64,000 nucleotides of DNA from Mycoplasma_N cavipharyngis (GTDB taxonomy: Bacteria; Bacillota_I; Bacilli_A; Mycoplasmatales; Mycoplasmoidaceae). Below are positions 1 through 8,400 of this stretch, piece after piece. The position numbers and the translations under genes were made by a program. Position 1 is the stretch's first letter. Every line of letters starts with the position of its first letter. The notes under the pieces are model-generated. The model was not told where the DNA came from. It was given only the letters and a program-made list of their open reading frames with translations, and did no database searches. Where the stretch lies: NCBI RefSeq assembly GCF_042984175.1, contig NZ_CP155569.1, positions 434,001 through 498,000 of the forward strand, read 5' to 3'.

Positions 1-648
1 CATCATTTAAATTTAAAACAATTAATTTTTGATTCAACAGGAATTGATAAAGTTGTATTTGAAAATGACGCTAATGCTGCTGCTTTAGCAGTGCATTATC
101 ATTTTAAGCAAACAGAAAAAGATACAACCCAATTTTTTACAATTTCTACTGGTTTAGGTGCTGGTTTAATTTATCGTAATCAAATTTTTGTTGGTTATAA
201 TCATTTAGCTCAAGAAATTGCTAAAGTGCCATTAGCACCTTTTGATACTGATCAAGTGTTTCATCTATCACCTCATGCTTTAGAATTGTTTGCTTCTGGT
301 ACTGGTATAGTTAATCGCGCTAAAACTTTAGGCTTAAATTTAGTTACTCCCCAAGCAATTTTTGCTAATTATGATCAAAATTTAATTGCTAAACAAATAA
401 TTGATGAAGCAATAGTAACTCTTTCACATTTGTTTGCAACATCAATGGCCTTTTTTGCTCCTAATTTAATTGTAATTGGTGGATCTATGGGAATACATAA
501 CCAATGATTTGTTAGAAAGGCGTTTGATCAAGCCAAATTATTAACATGATCAAATCAATACCAACAAGTTCGTTTAGAATTTGATAGTTTAGGAGATAAT
601 TTAGTTTTATTAGGCTTAAATCATTTAATTCATGCCAAATATAATTAA
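1..648 (+). CDS. ROK-family sugar kinase, C-terminal part (5' end outside window)
   Basis: The reading frame is open from base 1 and ends at TAA 646-648, so the N-terminal ATP-binding part is missing from the window. What remains has the ROK hallmarks: ENDANAAAL, which supplies the catalytic Asp, then an STGLGAGLIYRNQIFVG phosphate-binding loop, and near the end the PNLIVIGGSMG segment. ROK enzymes phosphorylate glucose, N-acetylmannosamine and related sugars in the cytoplasm. The usual Cys-rich zinc motif after the glycine loop is absent here; that place holds a Cys-free stretch. One TGA codon (505-507) must be Trp for the protein to continue. Substrate cannot be told from the sequence. Confidence 0.85.
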
Positions 649-687
649 AGATTTTCAATTGTTGTTAAATTAAATCAATAGACATAA

Positions 688-733
688 AAAACCCACTAAA
701 TAAAACAACTATTTAGTGGGTTAGTTTATTATT
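688..733. terminator. Bidirectional terminator between ROK kinase and tRNA-Ser
   Basis: A stem of about 12 bp (ACCCACTAAATA pairing with TATTTAGTGGGT) has A-runs on one side and T-rich DNA on the other. It can end the kinase transcript on plus and the tRNA-Ser transcript on minus. Confidence 0.75.
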
Positions 734-747
734 TTTTATTGATAAAA

Positions 748-839
748 TGGCGGAAGCTAAGAGATTCGAACTCTTGCGCAGGAATTATCCCACCTAACAC
801 CTTAGCAGGGTGCCCCCTTAACCACTTGGGTAAGCTTCC
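748..839 (-). tRNA. tRNA-Ser(GCT)
   Basis: On the minus strand the acceptor stem GGAAGCT pairs with AGCTTCC, followed by discriminator G and an encoded CCA. The anticodon loop CTGCTAA gives anticodon GCT (reads AGC/AGU). A long variable arm, as in class II tRNAs, lies between the anticodon and T arms. The T loop is TTCGAAT. Confidence 0.93.
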
Positions 840-975
840 AATAAATTATTAACAGTATTATTTAATTATATCATTATTTTTAAATCTTAATTAATAATCA
901 TTAATTGATTAATTAATATATTTGTTTTCTAAAAAAAATTATATTAAAAGATAATTTAATTAATTAAAAAAATGT

Positions 976-986
976 TATAATATAAT
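976..986 (+). promoter_or_regulatory. -10 box of tRNA-His
   Basis: Two overlapping TATAAT hexamers (976-981 and 981-986) lie about 15-25 bp upstream of the tRNA. No clear -35 box is seen, which is common in mycoplasmas. Confidence 0.6.
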
Positions 987-1000
987 ACGTTGTTTAATAT

Positions 1001-1077
1001 GGCGATTGTGGTGAAGTGGTTAACACTCCTGATTGTGGTTCAGGCATTCGCGGGTTCGATTCCCGTCATTCGCCCCA
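1001..1077 (+). tRNA. tRNA-His(GTG)
   Basis: The anticodon stem CCTGA/TCAGG encloses TTGTGGT, giving anticodon GTG. An extra 5' G faces the C discriminator, the His identity feature, and CCA is encoded. One T-T mismatch sits in the acceptor stem. It has its own promoter and terminator. Confidence 0.93.
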
Positions 1078-1090
1078 TTTTTTAATATAA

Positions 1091-1132
1091 AAAATACTTC
1101 TTAAGTTTGCCTACTTGAGAAGTATTTTTTTT
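1091..1132. terminator. Bidirectional terminator between tRNA-His and rplI
   Basis: The stem AATACTTCTTAAG / CTTGAGAAGTATT is followed by eight T on plus and preceded by A-rich DNA, so it serves the convergent tRNA-His and rplI transcripts. Confidence 0.8.
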
Positions 1133-1141
1133 AATTAATTT

Positions 1142-1591
1142 TTATTTACTAGCTTGAACTGTAAAATTTAAAGTAGCAACAACATCTTTTGTTAAATAAA
1201 TTTTAACTTGATGTGCACCAATGCCAAAAGTTTGACGATCTTTAAAAGCATATTTTGATAATTCTAACTGGTGTTTTTCTTTTAATTCTTTAATGATGTG
1301 ATGGTGAGAAATACGATGGTATTCTTTATGATTAGTTTCATTATATTTCAAATAAAAAACTAATTGTAATTTATCTAATGTTTGTTTTAATAAATTTAAA
1401 GCTAATAAATCTTCATCACGTTTTGTTAAAACGTTTAATAAAATTTTATCAATTTTACTTTTATTTTTTTCTGAATAAATTAGAGCTAATTTTTTAGCAA
1501 AAAGAAAGTTTTTAGCAAAACCGTCTTTAACTTCAACAACTTGATGTTTTTTACCAACTTTAACAACATCTTCTAATAGAAAAACTTTCAT
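1142..1591 (-). CDS. rplI: 50S ribosomal protein L9
   Basis: A 149-residue protein, the normal length for L9. It begins MKVFLLEDVVKVGKKHQVVE and continues with the conserved DGFAKNFLF stretch of the N-terminal RNA-binding domain, then a long Lys-rich helix and a C-terminal globular domain. L9 binds 23S rRNA near the L1 stalk and helps maintain the reading frame. The gene stands alone here, with a terminator just downstream shared with tRNA-His and a long A+T-rich region upstream. No strong Shine-Dalgarno sequence precedes the ATG. Confidence 0.95.
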   Translation of the reverse strand: MKVFLLEDVVKVGKKHQVVEVKDGFAKNFLFAKKLALIYSEKNKSKIDKILLNVLTKRDEDLLALNLLKQTLDKLQLVFYLKYNETNHKEYHRISHHHIIKELKEKHQLELSKYAFKDRQTFGIGAHQVKIYLTKDVVATLNFTVQASK

Positions 1592-1948
1592 AATTTTTTA
1601 ATTTCTTACTTTTAAAAATAGATTTTTATAATAATTATAATAATTTGATTTAATCTTGATTTTAATAATGATTTTAAGATTAAGTAAATATCTTGTATAT
1701 TATGAATTAAATTTAAGTATTTATTTTAAATGATAAATTTAATTAATAAAAATTATTTGATTTTAATTTGAAAATTAAGATCTTTTTAACTAGTTTAAAT
1801 AATTAAGATTAAAATATAATTAATGACTTTAATTATTTTAAAAATAATTAATTTTTTATAACATTTATTATCTTTTATTAATCATAATAATGATTAAATT
1901 ACTAATTGATTTTTATCAAAATTAATCATAATTAATTTACAAATAATA
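1592..1948. other. A+T-rich divergent intergenic region
   Basis: No gene of either strand is supported in this 357-bp stretch between rplI (minus) and the TM2 gene (plus). A TATAAT at 1815-1820 is a candidate -10 box for the TM2 gene, giving a leader of about 120 nt. The rest is low-complexity A/T. Confidence 0.5.
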
Positions 1949-2800
1949 ATGAATCAAATAATTGCTAAATTCAATTCTAAAAAAACTGATCAAAACCGAA
2001 ATAATTTTTCATCTAAATACACAAGAGATTTTTTTCTAAAAATTCATAAATTTAAAGAAATTAATCCAGAAGAGAAGAAAATTAAGGGCTTTTTTGTTCA
2101 ACGTGTTGTTATTTCATTAAATGATTTTGAAAATTTTTTACAAGGACAAGCTGCTCATTTAATTAATAAAATTATTATGGTAGCTCATGATAATAAAAGT
2201 AATAAAAATTATTTTTATTATGATTTACACCGTAAATTTTTTAGTAATGATGCTAATGTGATTGCCATTTTAAAAAAAATTAAGGCAAACTATCATAAAA
2301 AAAATTATCATAACAATTTTCAGTGCACATTATTTGGTTATGAATATAAAAGAAATTATTGTTGATCAAAAGATGAAAAATCACCTTTTTTCATTAAAAA
2401 AATCGATCTTAAATTTGATCAAAATCAATTTAATACAACACAATTTAATAATGGGCAAGAAATGAATAATTTAGATGGTTCTAATTCAGTCATTGCTAAT
2501 AAAAAACAATTAGGTTTTTTAAACACGATTAATTCCACTCAAATCAATTATGATCAACACCAACAAATATGGTTAAGATCTAGATTTTGATTAATTTTAT
2601 TATCATTATTATTTGGTTATTTAGGATTAGATCGTTTTTATGCAGGTTCAAAAATCTATGGTTGACTTAAATTATTAACTTTAGGTGGTTTAGGTCTTTG
2701 ATGATTATTTGATTTAATGTTAGCTCTTTTTGGCAATATTAAAGATATTAATGGTTTTTTTATTGACAAATGAACGATTAGTTTCTTTAGTAAATATTAA
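1949..2800 (+). CDS. TM2-domain membrane protein
   Basis: A 283-residue protein read through several TGA Trp codons. The first ~200 residues are hydrophilic, Lys/Asn-rich and unrecognised. The C-terminal ~65 residues are a clear TM2 domain: a first membrane helix (FWLILLSLLFGYLGLDRFYA), the DRFY motif, a turn with YGWLKLLTLGGLGLWW, and a second helix ending in a conserved Asp, then a short tail. TM2 proteins are small inner-membrane proteins of unclear role; most are little more than the domain itself, so the ~200-residue cytoplasmic N-terminus is unusual. It lies just upstream of tRNA-Thr but is not obviously co-transcribed with it, since the tRNA has its own -10 box. Confidence 0.85.
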
Positions 2801-2826
2801 ATATTTAAGATTAATTAAATTTTTGT

Positions 2827-2832
2827 TATAAT
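2827..2832 (+). promoter_or_regulatory. -10 box of tRNA-Thr
   Basis: TATAAT 22 bp upstream of the tRNA 5' end, just after the TM2 gene. Confidence 0.55.
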
Positions 2833-2854
2833 TGTTATCAATTCATTAAAATAA

Positions 2855-2928
2855 GCCGATTTAGTTTAGTGGCAAAACAAGACAATGGTAATGTCTAGAG
2901 AGCAGTTCGATTCTGCTATTCGGCACCA
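2855..2928 (+). tRNA. tRNA-Thr(GGT)
   Basis: Acceptor GCCGATT pairs with ATTCGGC (one T-T mismatch). D stem GTTT/AAAC, anticodon stem AGACA/TGTCT around ATGGTAA (anticodon GGT), T arm AGCAG-TTCGATT-CTGCT, discriminator A and encoded CCA. The T arm and 3' end closely resemble bacterial tRNA-Thr. Confidence 0.9.
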
Positions 2929-2948
2929 TTTTATTAATATTAATAATA

Positions 2949-2996
2949 GTAAACCAGTTGGTAGCATTAGATTGCTTTCAACTGGTTTTTTTTATT
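2949..2996. terminator. Terminator after tRNA-Thr, shared with the opposing small gene
   Basis: Stem AAACCAGTTG / CAACTGGTTT followed by seven T. The minus-strand hypothetical gene ends inside its 3' flank, so it may work in both directions. Confidence 0.78.
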
Positions 2997-3411
2997 TAAT
3001 AAAAATTCGGTCATTAATTTTAATGTTAATAATATTAAATAAAGCAATTGGAATAATTCAATAATTGTGATAATTTTTAATTCATTGTTTTTGAATTTGA
3101 TTAATGTTGGATCAAATATTAGTTACAACATTTTCAAAATTCATTTCAATTAAAACAAAAGTAAATTCTAATTCTAAGTTTTTAGTAATAAATTGAAATT
3201 GACAAATAACATTGATTTCATCGATTTTAGTAATGTCATTAATAATATCTCAATCAGCTAAATTACGCATTCTAACAATTGAACTACGAAATTTTTCATA
3301 TTGGTTGACAAAAATACGATGCACTCGAAAAAGCGGTTTATTCATTTTCGCTTTTTTAATTTGCAATTGTCATAAATATTTTCTTAATGGTGTTTGATAC
3401 ATATTTTGCAT
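2992..3411 (-). CDS. Hypothetical protein, 139 aa
   Basis: An open minus-strand frame with five TGA Trp codons, which hide it from a standard-code search. It starts at the first in-frame ATG (3411), after an in-frame stop, and ends at TAA 2992-2994. The start reads MQNMYQTPLRKYLWQLQIKK. The protein is soluble-looking, basic at the N-terminus and rich in Ile and Asn at the C-terminus (KNYHNYWIIPIALFNIINIK), with no signal peptide. I do not recognise the family. Its 3' end abuts the tRNA-Thr terminator and its 5' end follows the terminator of the tiny unit at 3.5 kb. No Shine-Dalgarno is visible. Confidence 0.65.
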
Positions 3412-3440
3412 TAAATTGAAAAAAATGATTTATTGACATA

Positions 3441-3472
3441 AAAAAACCCCATAATCACGAGAATATGGGGTT
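3441..3472 (-). terminator. Terminator of the small 3.5-kb transcription unit
   Basis: On minus, AACCCCATA pairs with TATGGGGTT and runs straight into a seven-T run. It is a strong intrinsic terminator between the small unit upstream and the hypothetical gene downstream. Confidence 0.8.
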
Positions 3473-3474
3473 GG

Positions 3475-3540
3475 CTAATTTCAATAATAAAGGAAAACTA
3501 CTGGATCCAAATAATCTTTCTTATCATCTCCAAAAACCAT
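3475..3540 (-). CDS. Candidate 21-residue small ORF in its own transcription unit
   Basis: ATG at 3540, TAG at 3475-3477, 21 codons with one TGA Trp. The peptide begins MVFGDDKKDYLD and ends in an aromatic tail (VVFLYYWN). It lies inside a unit with its own -10 box (TATAAT read on minus, 3581-3576), a 5' hairpin (ATGTATT-GTGG-TAATACAT, about 3571-3553) and the strong terminator at 3441-3472. The transcript would be about 130 nt. It could equally be a non-coding small RNA with the ORF by chance; an ORF this short proves nothing alone. No known RNA family was recognised. Confidence 0.35.
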
Positions 3541-3575
3541 TTTATGTATTTATGTATTACCACAATACATTTAAT

Positions 3576-3581
3576 ATTATA
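3576..3581 (-). promoter_or_regulatory. -10 box of the small 3.5-kb unit
   Basis: TATAAT on the minus strand, placed so that transcription would begin about 3570, at the base of a short 5' hairpin. Confidence 0.5.
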
Positions 3582-3679
3582 TTAGAATATTTGCTAATAA
3601 ATTAAAAAATTTTATAAATTAATGAGAAAAATAAATATTTTTTATTAATTAAAAGTTTAAATTGCTAATTTTAATGAAA

Positions 3680-5347
3680 TTAATTTAACCGATTCATAAA
3701 GACAGAATTGAAATTTTTTGCTAAATCAGCAATTTCACTTGGTCTTAAGTTTTTATCTTTAAAAACAATTTCAATTTGTCTTGATAAATATAATTTCAAA
3801 TAATCAAATAATTGTGGTGATGATTGTAATTTATTGTTAGATGCTAATTTAGTCCCATTAGGAGCAGTACCGTTTGCTAAAATACCAATTTGATCACTAG
3901 CATACTTAATTGTTTCAATTGTAAAGCCTGCAATCGTTTTTTTAACTGATTCAATTCTTTGTGAAAAATTTAGACTATTTAATATTTCATCAAAGTTTTT
4001 TAAATCATTTTCTGAAATATCATTAAATATTGTTTCTAAACTTTTGATAACGATTCTATTATCTTTATTTGCATAAATTTGATTTAAATTAGCGATTGAA
4101 GTATTCAGTTTAGGATTATTTTTTAATAATTCCATGCGAATAGTATCGTTTGTAATAGCTTGATCTTTAAATTTATCAATCACTTCTTTTAAATTATTGA
4201 AAAATTGTTCACTTGTTAAATCTTTAATACTACTAGAATCATTTGGGTTTTTTAAAAAATCATTTACTTTTTTTTGATCTTCAGGATTTAATTGTTTAAT
4301 TAATTCTGGAGTTAATTTTTTAATTAATTCAGGACTTAATTCATTCAACTTAATTAAACCATTTTTTAATTTATTAATTAAGTCTTCAGATGATCCTAGA
4401 TAATCTTCTAATTTTTGAGCATCACTAAAATTAATTGTTGTTTGATTTGATTTTTTGATTTGTTTAATTGTATCAATTAGATCATTAACTGGTTTATATG
4501 ATTTAACATCAAATAAATCACGTACATTTTGAAAAATGCCAGTAAACAAAGATTTAGCAGTGTCTAAATGTTGGTATAAAACAATTAAACCAATAATTCT
4601 TTCATTTGATCTTTTTAAATTAGAAAAAAGATTAACACGATTGAAAAATTCTACTGATCAAATTGAATTAATTGCTTTTAAAGCACTATTAATATTATCT
4701 TTTAAACTATTATGAGTTATTTTTTTAACTAAATTTCCTTGATTAAATTTAGCTAATGCTCTTTTTCCATCATTTGAATCAAGTCAACTTAAAAAACGTG
4801 TTTTTAATTTTTCTGGATCAAAATTAGTTAAACTACTATCACTAGTAAATGCAGTAGTTATTTGAAACATGGATGTCATTGTTCCAGTTAAAGTAAAACT
4901 AATTGGTAATAACATCATTGATTGTAAAAGCGCAGTACCTAAACGGTGAATAATTTTTCTTTTCTTTTGCTTTGTTTTGTTTGTAAGTAAAAACAAACGA
5001 CGTAGAAAAAGACAATAAATAATTGTTAAAAGAATATTTAAAATGACTGCAGCAATAATATAAGTAATAACCACTAAATAATCTTTTAAAAAGAATAAAA
5101 TTGGTTTTTGATACTGAACATAAGGTTTGGCAACTTTGTTTAAATAAGACTGAATTGTTGAGTTTGTATTAAAAAAATGATTCAATTGGTTTGATATTTG
5201 ATTAAAGAAAATAATAAAAAACCCAAACAACAATAAATTTAAAATTCCATAATATAAAACTTTTTTTCAATTAGAAAAAAATCCTGTTACAAAACCAAAA
5301 ATAGTCAGTCCAAAAAAGAAAAAAATAGTAATGATAATATAGTTCAT
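3680..5347 (-). CDS. Membrane protein with large helical C-terminal domain (protein X)
   Basis: A 555-residue protein read through several TGA Trp codons, from ATG 5347 to TAA 3680-3682. The N-terminal ~155 residues hold about four hydrophobic segments: near residues 3-23, 32-52, a long one around 85-110 followed by a basic loop (FLRRLF...KTKQKKRK), and one near LLQSMMLLPISFTLTG. The remaining ~400 residues are hydrophilic and helical, with a short tandem repeat of 8 residues (LSPELIKKLTPELIKQLNPE). The N-terminal part is clearly related to the protein at 7353-8021: both carry FS(N/S)WKKV(L/V)YYG and LLQS..LLP.SF.LTG. Function unknown. The two paralogues flank an MFS transporter on the same strand. 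Confidence 0.75.
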
Positions 5348-5623
5348 AAAATATTGTTTATACCTTTTTTAAGCTGATTTTTTGAAATATTAATTAATTT
5401 ATATTAAGAATCATAAATTAATTATGTTATTGAATAATAAAACTTTAGAAAATAAAACTATGATTGATAATAATTTGATTAATTACTATAAAACATTGTT
5501 TTCACTAATTTTCATTATCAATAAATTATTGAACTTATTGATAATCAAACCCTACTTACTTCAACTAATGATTCAACACAATTTAATAACTTTTAATATT
5601 GAACAATTTTAAATAATAGTAAT
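5348..5623. other. Intergenic region, no supported gene
   Basis: A 276-bp A/T-rich gap between the MFS gene and protein X, both on minus. A 62-codon plus-strand frame (5424-5612) is a low-complexity Asn/Leu/Ile frame without a ribosome-binding site and is not accepted. No strong hairpin was found. Confidence 0.4.
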
Positions 5624-7114
5624 TTATCTTCTTAATGATGTTGATAAACTAACTTTAGTTGTTAAACTAGTATTATTAAAAGGATTAAATCTAATTAACC
5701 CGTTTGGTTTTGATTCTTTAATGAAGAATAATGATACTGGTAATAATCCAATTATTATTGTTAATAAAGCAAAATAAGCAATTGGACTAACATCAACAAC
5801 TATTGCTAAAATAACATTGACTAAAGTAAATCCTAAATAACCCATACCTCAAATAATACCAAAAAATAATCCCATTCGTTTTGGTGTTGCATTAGGTAAT
5901 TCATAAGGATTATTTAAAAGTGGTCCTTGAATCCCTCAAACAACAACACCAAATAAAAATCCAAAAACTAAATATAGACTAACATGACCGTGAACATTAC
6001 TAATTATTGAAAGAATGTATAATAAAACTCCAATTGCAGTCACTGTAATCATAAAAGGTTTTCTTTTAAAACTAGTTTTAGTAAAACGACCAATACTAAA
6101 AGCACCAATTAAAATTCCTCCAACAAATAAAACTGCTCATGGTCTAACCCATTGACCTGGTGTAGTTAGAGCAGTATTGCTAATTGAATCTGCAAATGGC
6201 CCTGTATAAACAGTAGTATCGCCGTTTTTTATTCCTAGCAATGAATTTATCGCTGTAACATTAGTACCTACAATCGGCATTACAGCAGCAACTAATCAAA
6301 TAGTATAAACTACAATTCAAGCTCATGTGTTTTTTTCACGCATTAGTGAAAAAATAGTATCATCACGGACAACTTCTTGCTCTTCTTTTGTCTCTTCACC
6401 AGCTCTTTGAATATCAAAATTAAGCCCAAGAACAATATAAGCTAATAATGGAATTAAATTTAATAAGGAAAATGCCAAACTAAAATAAAACCAATTATCA
6501 CCTGTTTGTAAAAAAGTAGTAATACTTGGACTAATAAAAATAGCTGTAGTGATAATAAATCCCATATTAAATCCAAAAGGATTAATGGAAGAAAAAATCG
6601 CTTTTTGTCGTTGATTTCTTAATGTTTTAGCCAAAACCGGTTGTAATAAAACGATTAAAGTAGTACCACCAACCGCCATAAACAAACGAAAAATAATGAA
6701 TAAAGCATATCCAGCAACACCACTTCCTGATTTTGCAAGGGCAAAACCAACACCAACTGATGGAATGGCCATCACTAATAAGGTTAAAGCTAAAAGCGCA
6801 GCATATCTATGGGTTAATTTAACAATTAAATAACCAATTAAAAATGATCCTATTCCTCTACCTGCAGTAATTCCATAATTAACAGCTTGTGAAACTGTTG
6901 AATCAACTTTAGTTCCAAAAAAGGCATTAGATCATCCTATATCACCATTACCTTGAGTATAACCTGCAGAAAATCATGCTGTAATGAATAAGAAATATCC
7001 AAAAAGCAAAATTGCTCACATTAGTACCCCACGTCCAAAAGGAAGTTGAGCGACTAATTTTTCTTTAGAATAACTTTTTTCTTGAAATGAATCACTATAT
7101 TTTCTTGCAAACAT
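5624..7114 (-). CDS. MFS transporter
   Basis: A 496-residue protein starting MFARKYSDSFQEKSYS at ATG 7114, with a weak AGAGA upstream. It shows about twelve hydrophobic segments, a Gly-rich helix with GVGVGFALAKSGSGVAG-type composition, and basic cytoplasmic loops such as KTLRNQRQKA. A glycine-rich segment (TAGRGIGSFLIGYLIV) followed by KLTHRYAA corresponds to the conserved helix 2-3 loop of the major facilitator superfamily. It would carry a solute across the single cell membrane; the substrate cannot be assigned, though sugars or sugar phosphates are common for mycoplasma members. It lies between two related membrane proteins on the same strand. Confidence 0.75.
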
Positions 7115-7352
7115 AAAAAGTCTCTCATAAATAATTTGTTTTCTATTTTAATGCGATTAATTCAGCCAATAAGAATTAAAAACTAATGATAAAAATATTA
7201 ATTAAATATATTTTTCGCACCACCATAATTATAAATAATTAATATTAACTTAGATCAAAAAATAATTGATCAAAAATTTTCAACTATTTAAATAGTAATA
7301 TATTTTTAATAACAATAATTTTTAAATAAAAAATAATTAATTATTAACTTTT

Positions 7353-8021
7353 TTAAAATAAATTATTATTGTTAGTAAATGAATTCACTACTAAGAAATA
7401 TTTAATGTTTTGTTCTAAATCATGATGATTTTGAACTTGTGATTGATCATTTAGTAAAGAAGATAAACTAACCAATTTATGTTCTTTTTGATTATTCTTT
7501 TTAAAAAAAGTTTTTTGATTCAATGAAGTGTTTTGATTTAGACGAGTTATTGAACCAGTTAATGAAAAACTAAGAGGTAATAATAATACTGATTGTAATA
7601 AAGCAGTCAAAACGCGGTCATATCATCTTTTTTCAATTTTTTCTAATTTTTTACGTCTTAATGCTTTACGAAAGAAAATTAAATGAAGTATTATTAAAAC
7701 AATATTTAAAACAACAAAAGATAAAAAGTATACTAAAACAAAATAAAACTGTTTCAAAAAAGATGAAACTTGATTAAATGACTTAATGTCAAATGCACTA
7801 TCAACTAAAGATCCTTTTTTAGCATTAAAAATTAAACTCGGATTAAGCAATTCAACTAAATTAACTGAAATTAATGGTAAAAAAGCAATGAAAAAAATAA
7901 ATAAAGTTAAATTAAATACTCCATAATAAACTACTTTTTTCCAACTTGAAAAATATCCTCAGATTAATCCTGCAAGTGTTAATACAACAAAAAAAATTAT
8001 TGGAATGTATTTTGATCACAT
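7353..8021 (-). CDS. Membrane protein, short paralogue of protein X (protein Y)
   Basis: A 222-residue protein beginning MWSKYIPIIFFVVLTLAG at ATG 8021. It has about four hydrophobic segments in the same arrangement as the N-terminal part of protein X, with shared FSSWKKVVYYG, a basic loop (FFRKALRRKKLEKIEKR) and LLQSVLLLPLSFSLTGSITR. The large hydrophilic C-terminal domain of X is missing; instead a ~70-residue Asn/Gln-rich tail ends at TAA 7353-7355. So it is either a shorter family member or a truncated copy; the frame shows no internal break. Function unknown. Confidence 0.7.
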
Positions 8022-8400
8022 AACAAAACAATTGATACTTTCTTGAACAATACATTTTAATATTAATATCTTATCTTAATATTTTTAAATAATCAAACAA
8101 AATAAAACTGTGTATTACTCATTAATAGTGATAGTGAAAACTAAACTTAATTTTCAATATCTAAATAAAATATATTACATAAAATGAAAAAAATCGATTT
8201 TAAAAACCAACTATTAAAACGTTCTTCTATTATACCAAATTAAGTTTGAATTAAGAAATTTATAGTTAAAACATTAGTTTTATAAAAAAAACATCTTTAT
8301 GACTATACTATTAAAAATAATAAAACTAACCCCTTTTAAATCAATTTTGATTAAATTAGGAGTTAGTTTTTAGTTTTATTTTAGAATTTTGTTTTTAAAT
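8022..8400. other. Intergenic region with lipoprotein terminator
   Basis: No gene is supported. The only clear structure is the long hairpin at about 8322-8374 downstream of the lipoprotein gene. Upstream of protein Y the sequence is plain A/T-rich. Confidence 0.45.
8322..8374 (-). terminator. Terminator of the P68-like lipoprotein gene
   Basis: AAAACTAACTCC pairs with GGGGTTAGTTTT with one mismatch, then a U-rich 3' flank on minus. The loop itself can form a smaller helix (TTTAATCAAAATTGATTTAAA). Confidence 0.6.

Noticed and set aside
3212..3397. 61-codon plus-strand frame
   Set aside because: Lies antisense to the better minus-strand gene 2992-3411.
5424..5612. 62-codon plus-strand frame between MFS and protein X
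   Set aside because: Low-complexity Leu/Ile/Asn composition, no ribosome-binding site, no recognisable features; expected by chance in such A/T-rich DNA.
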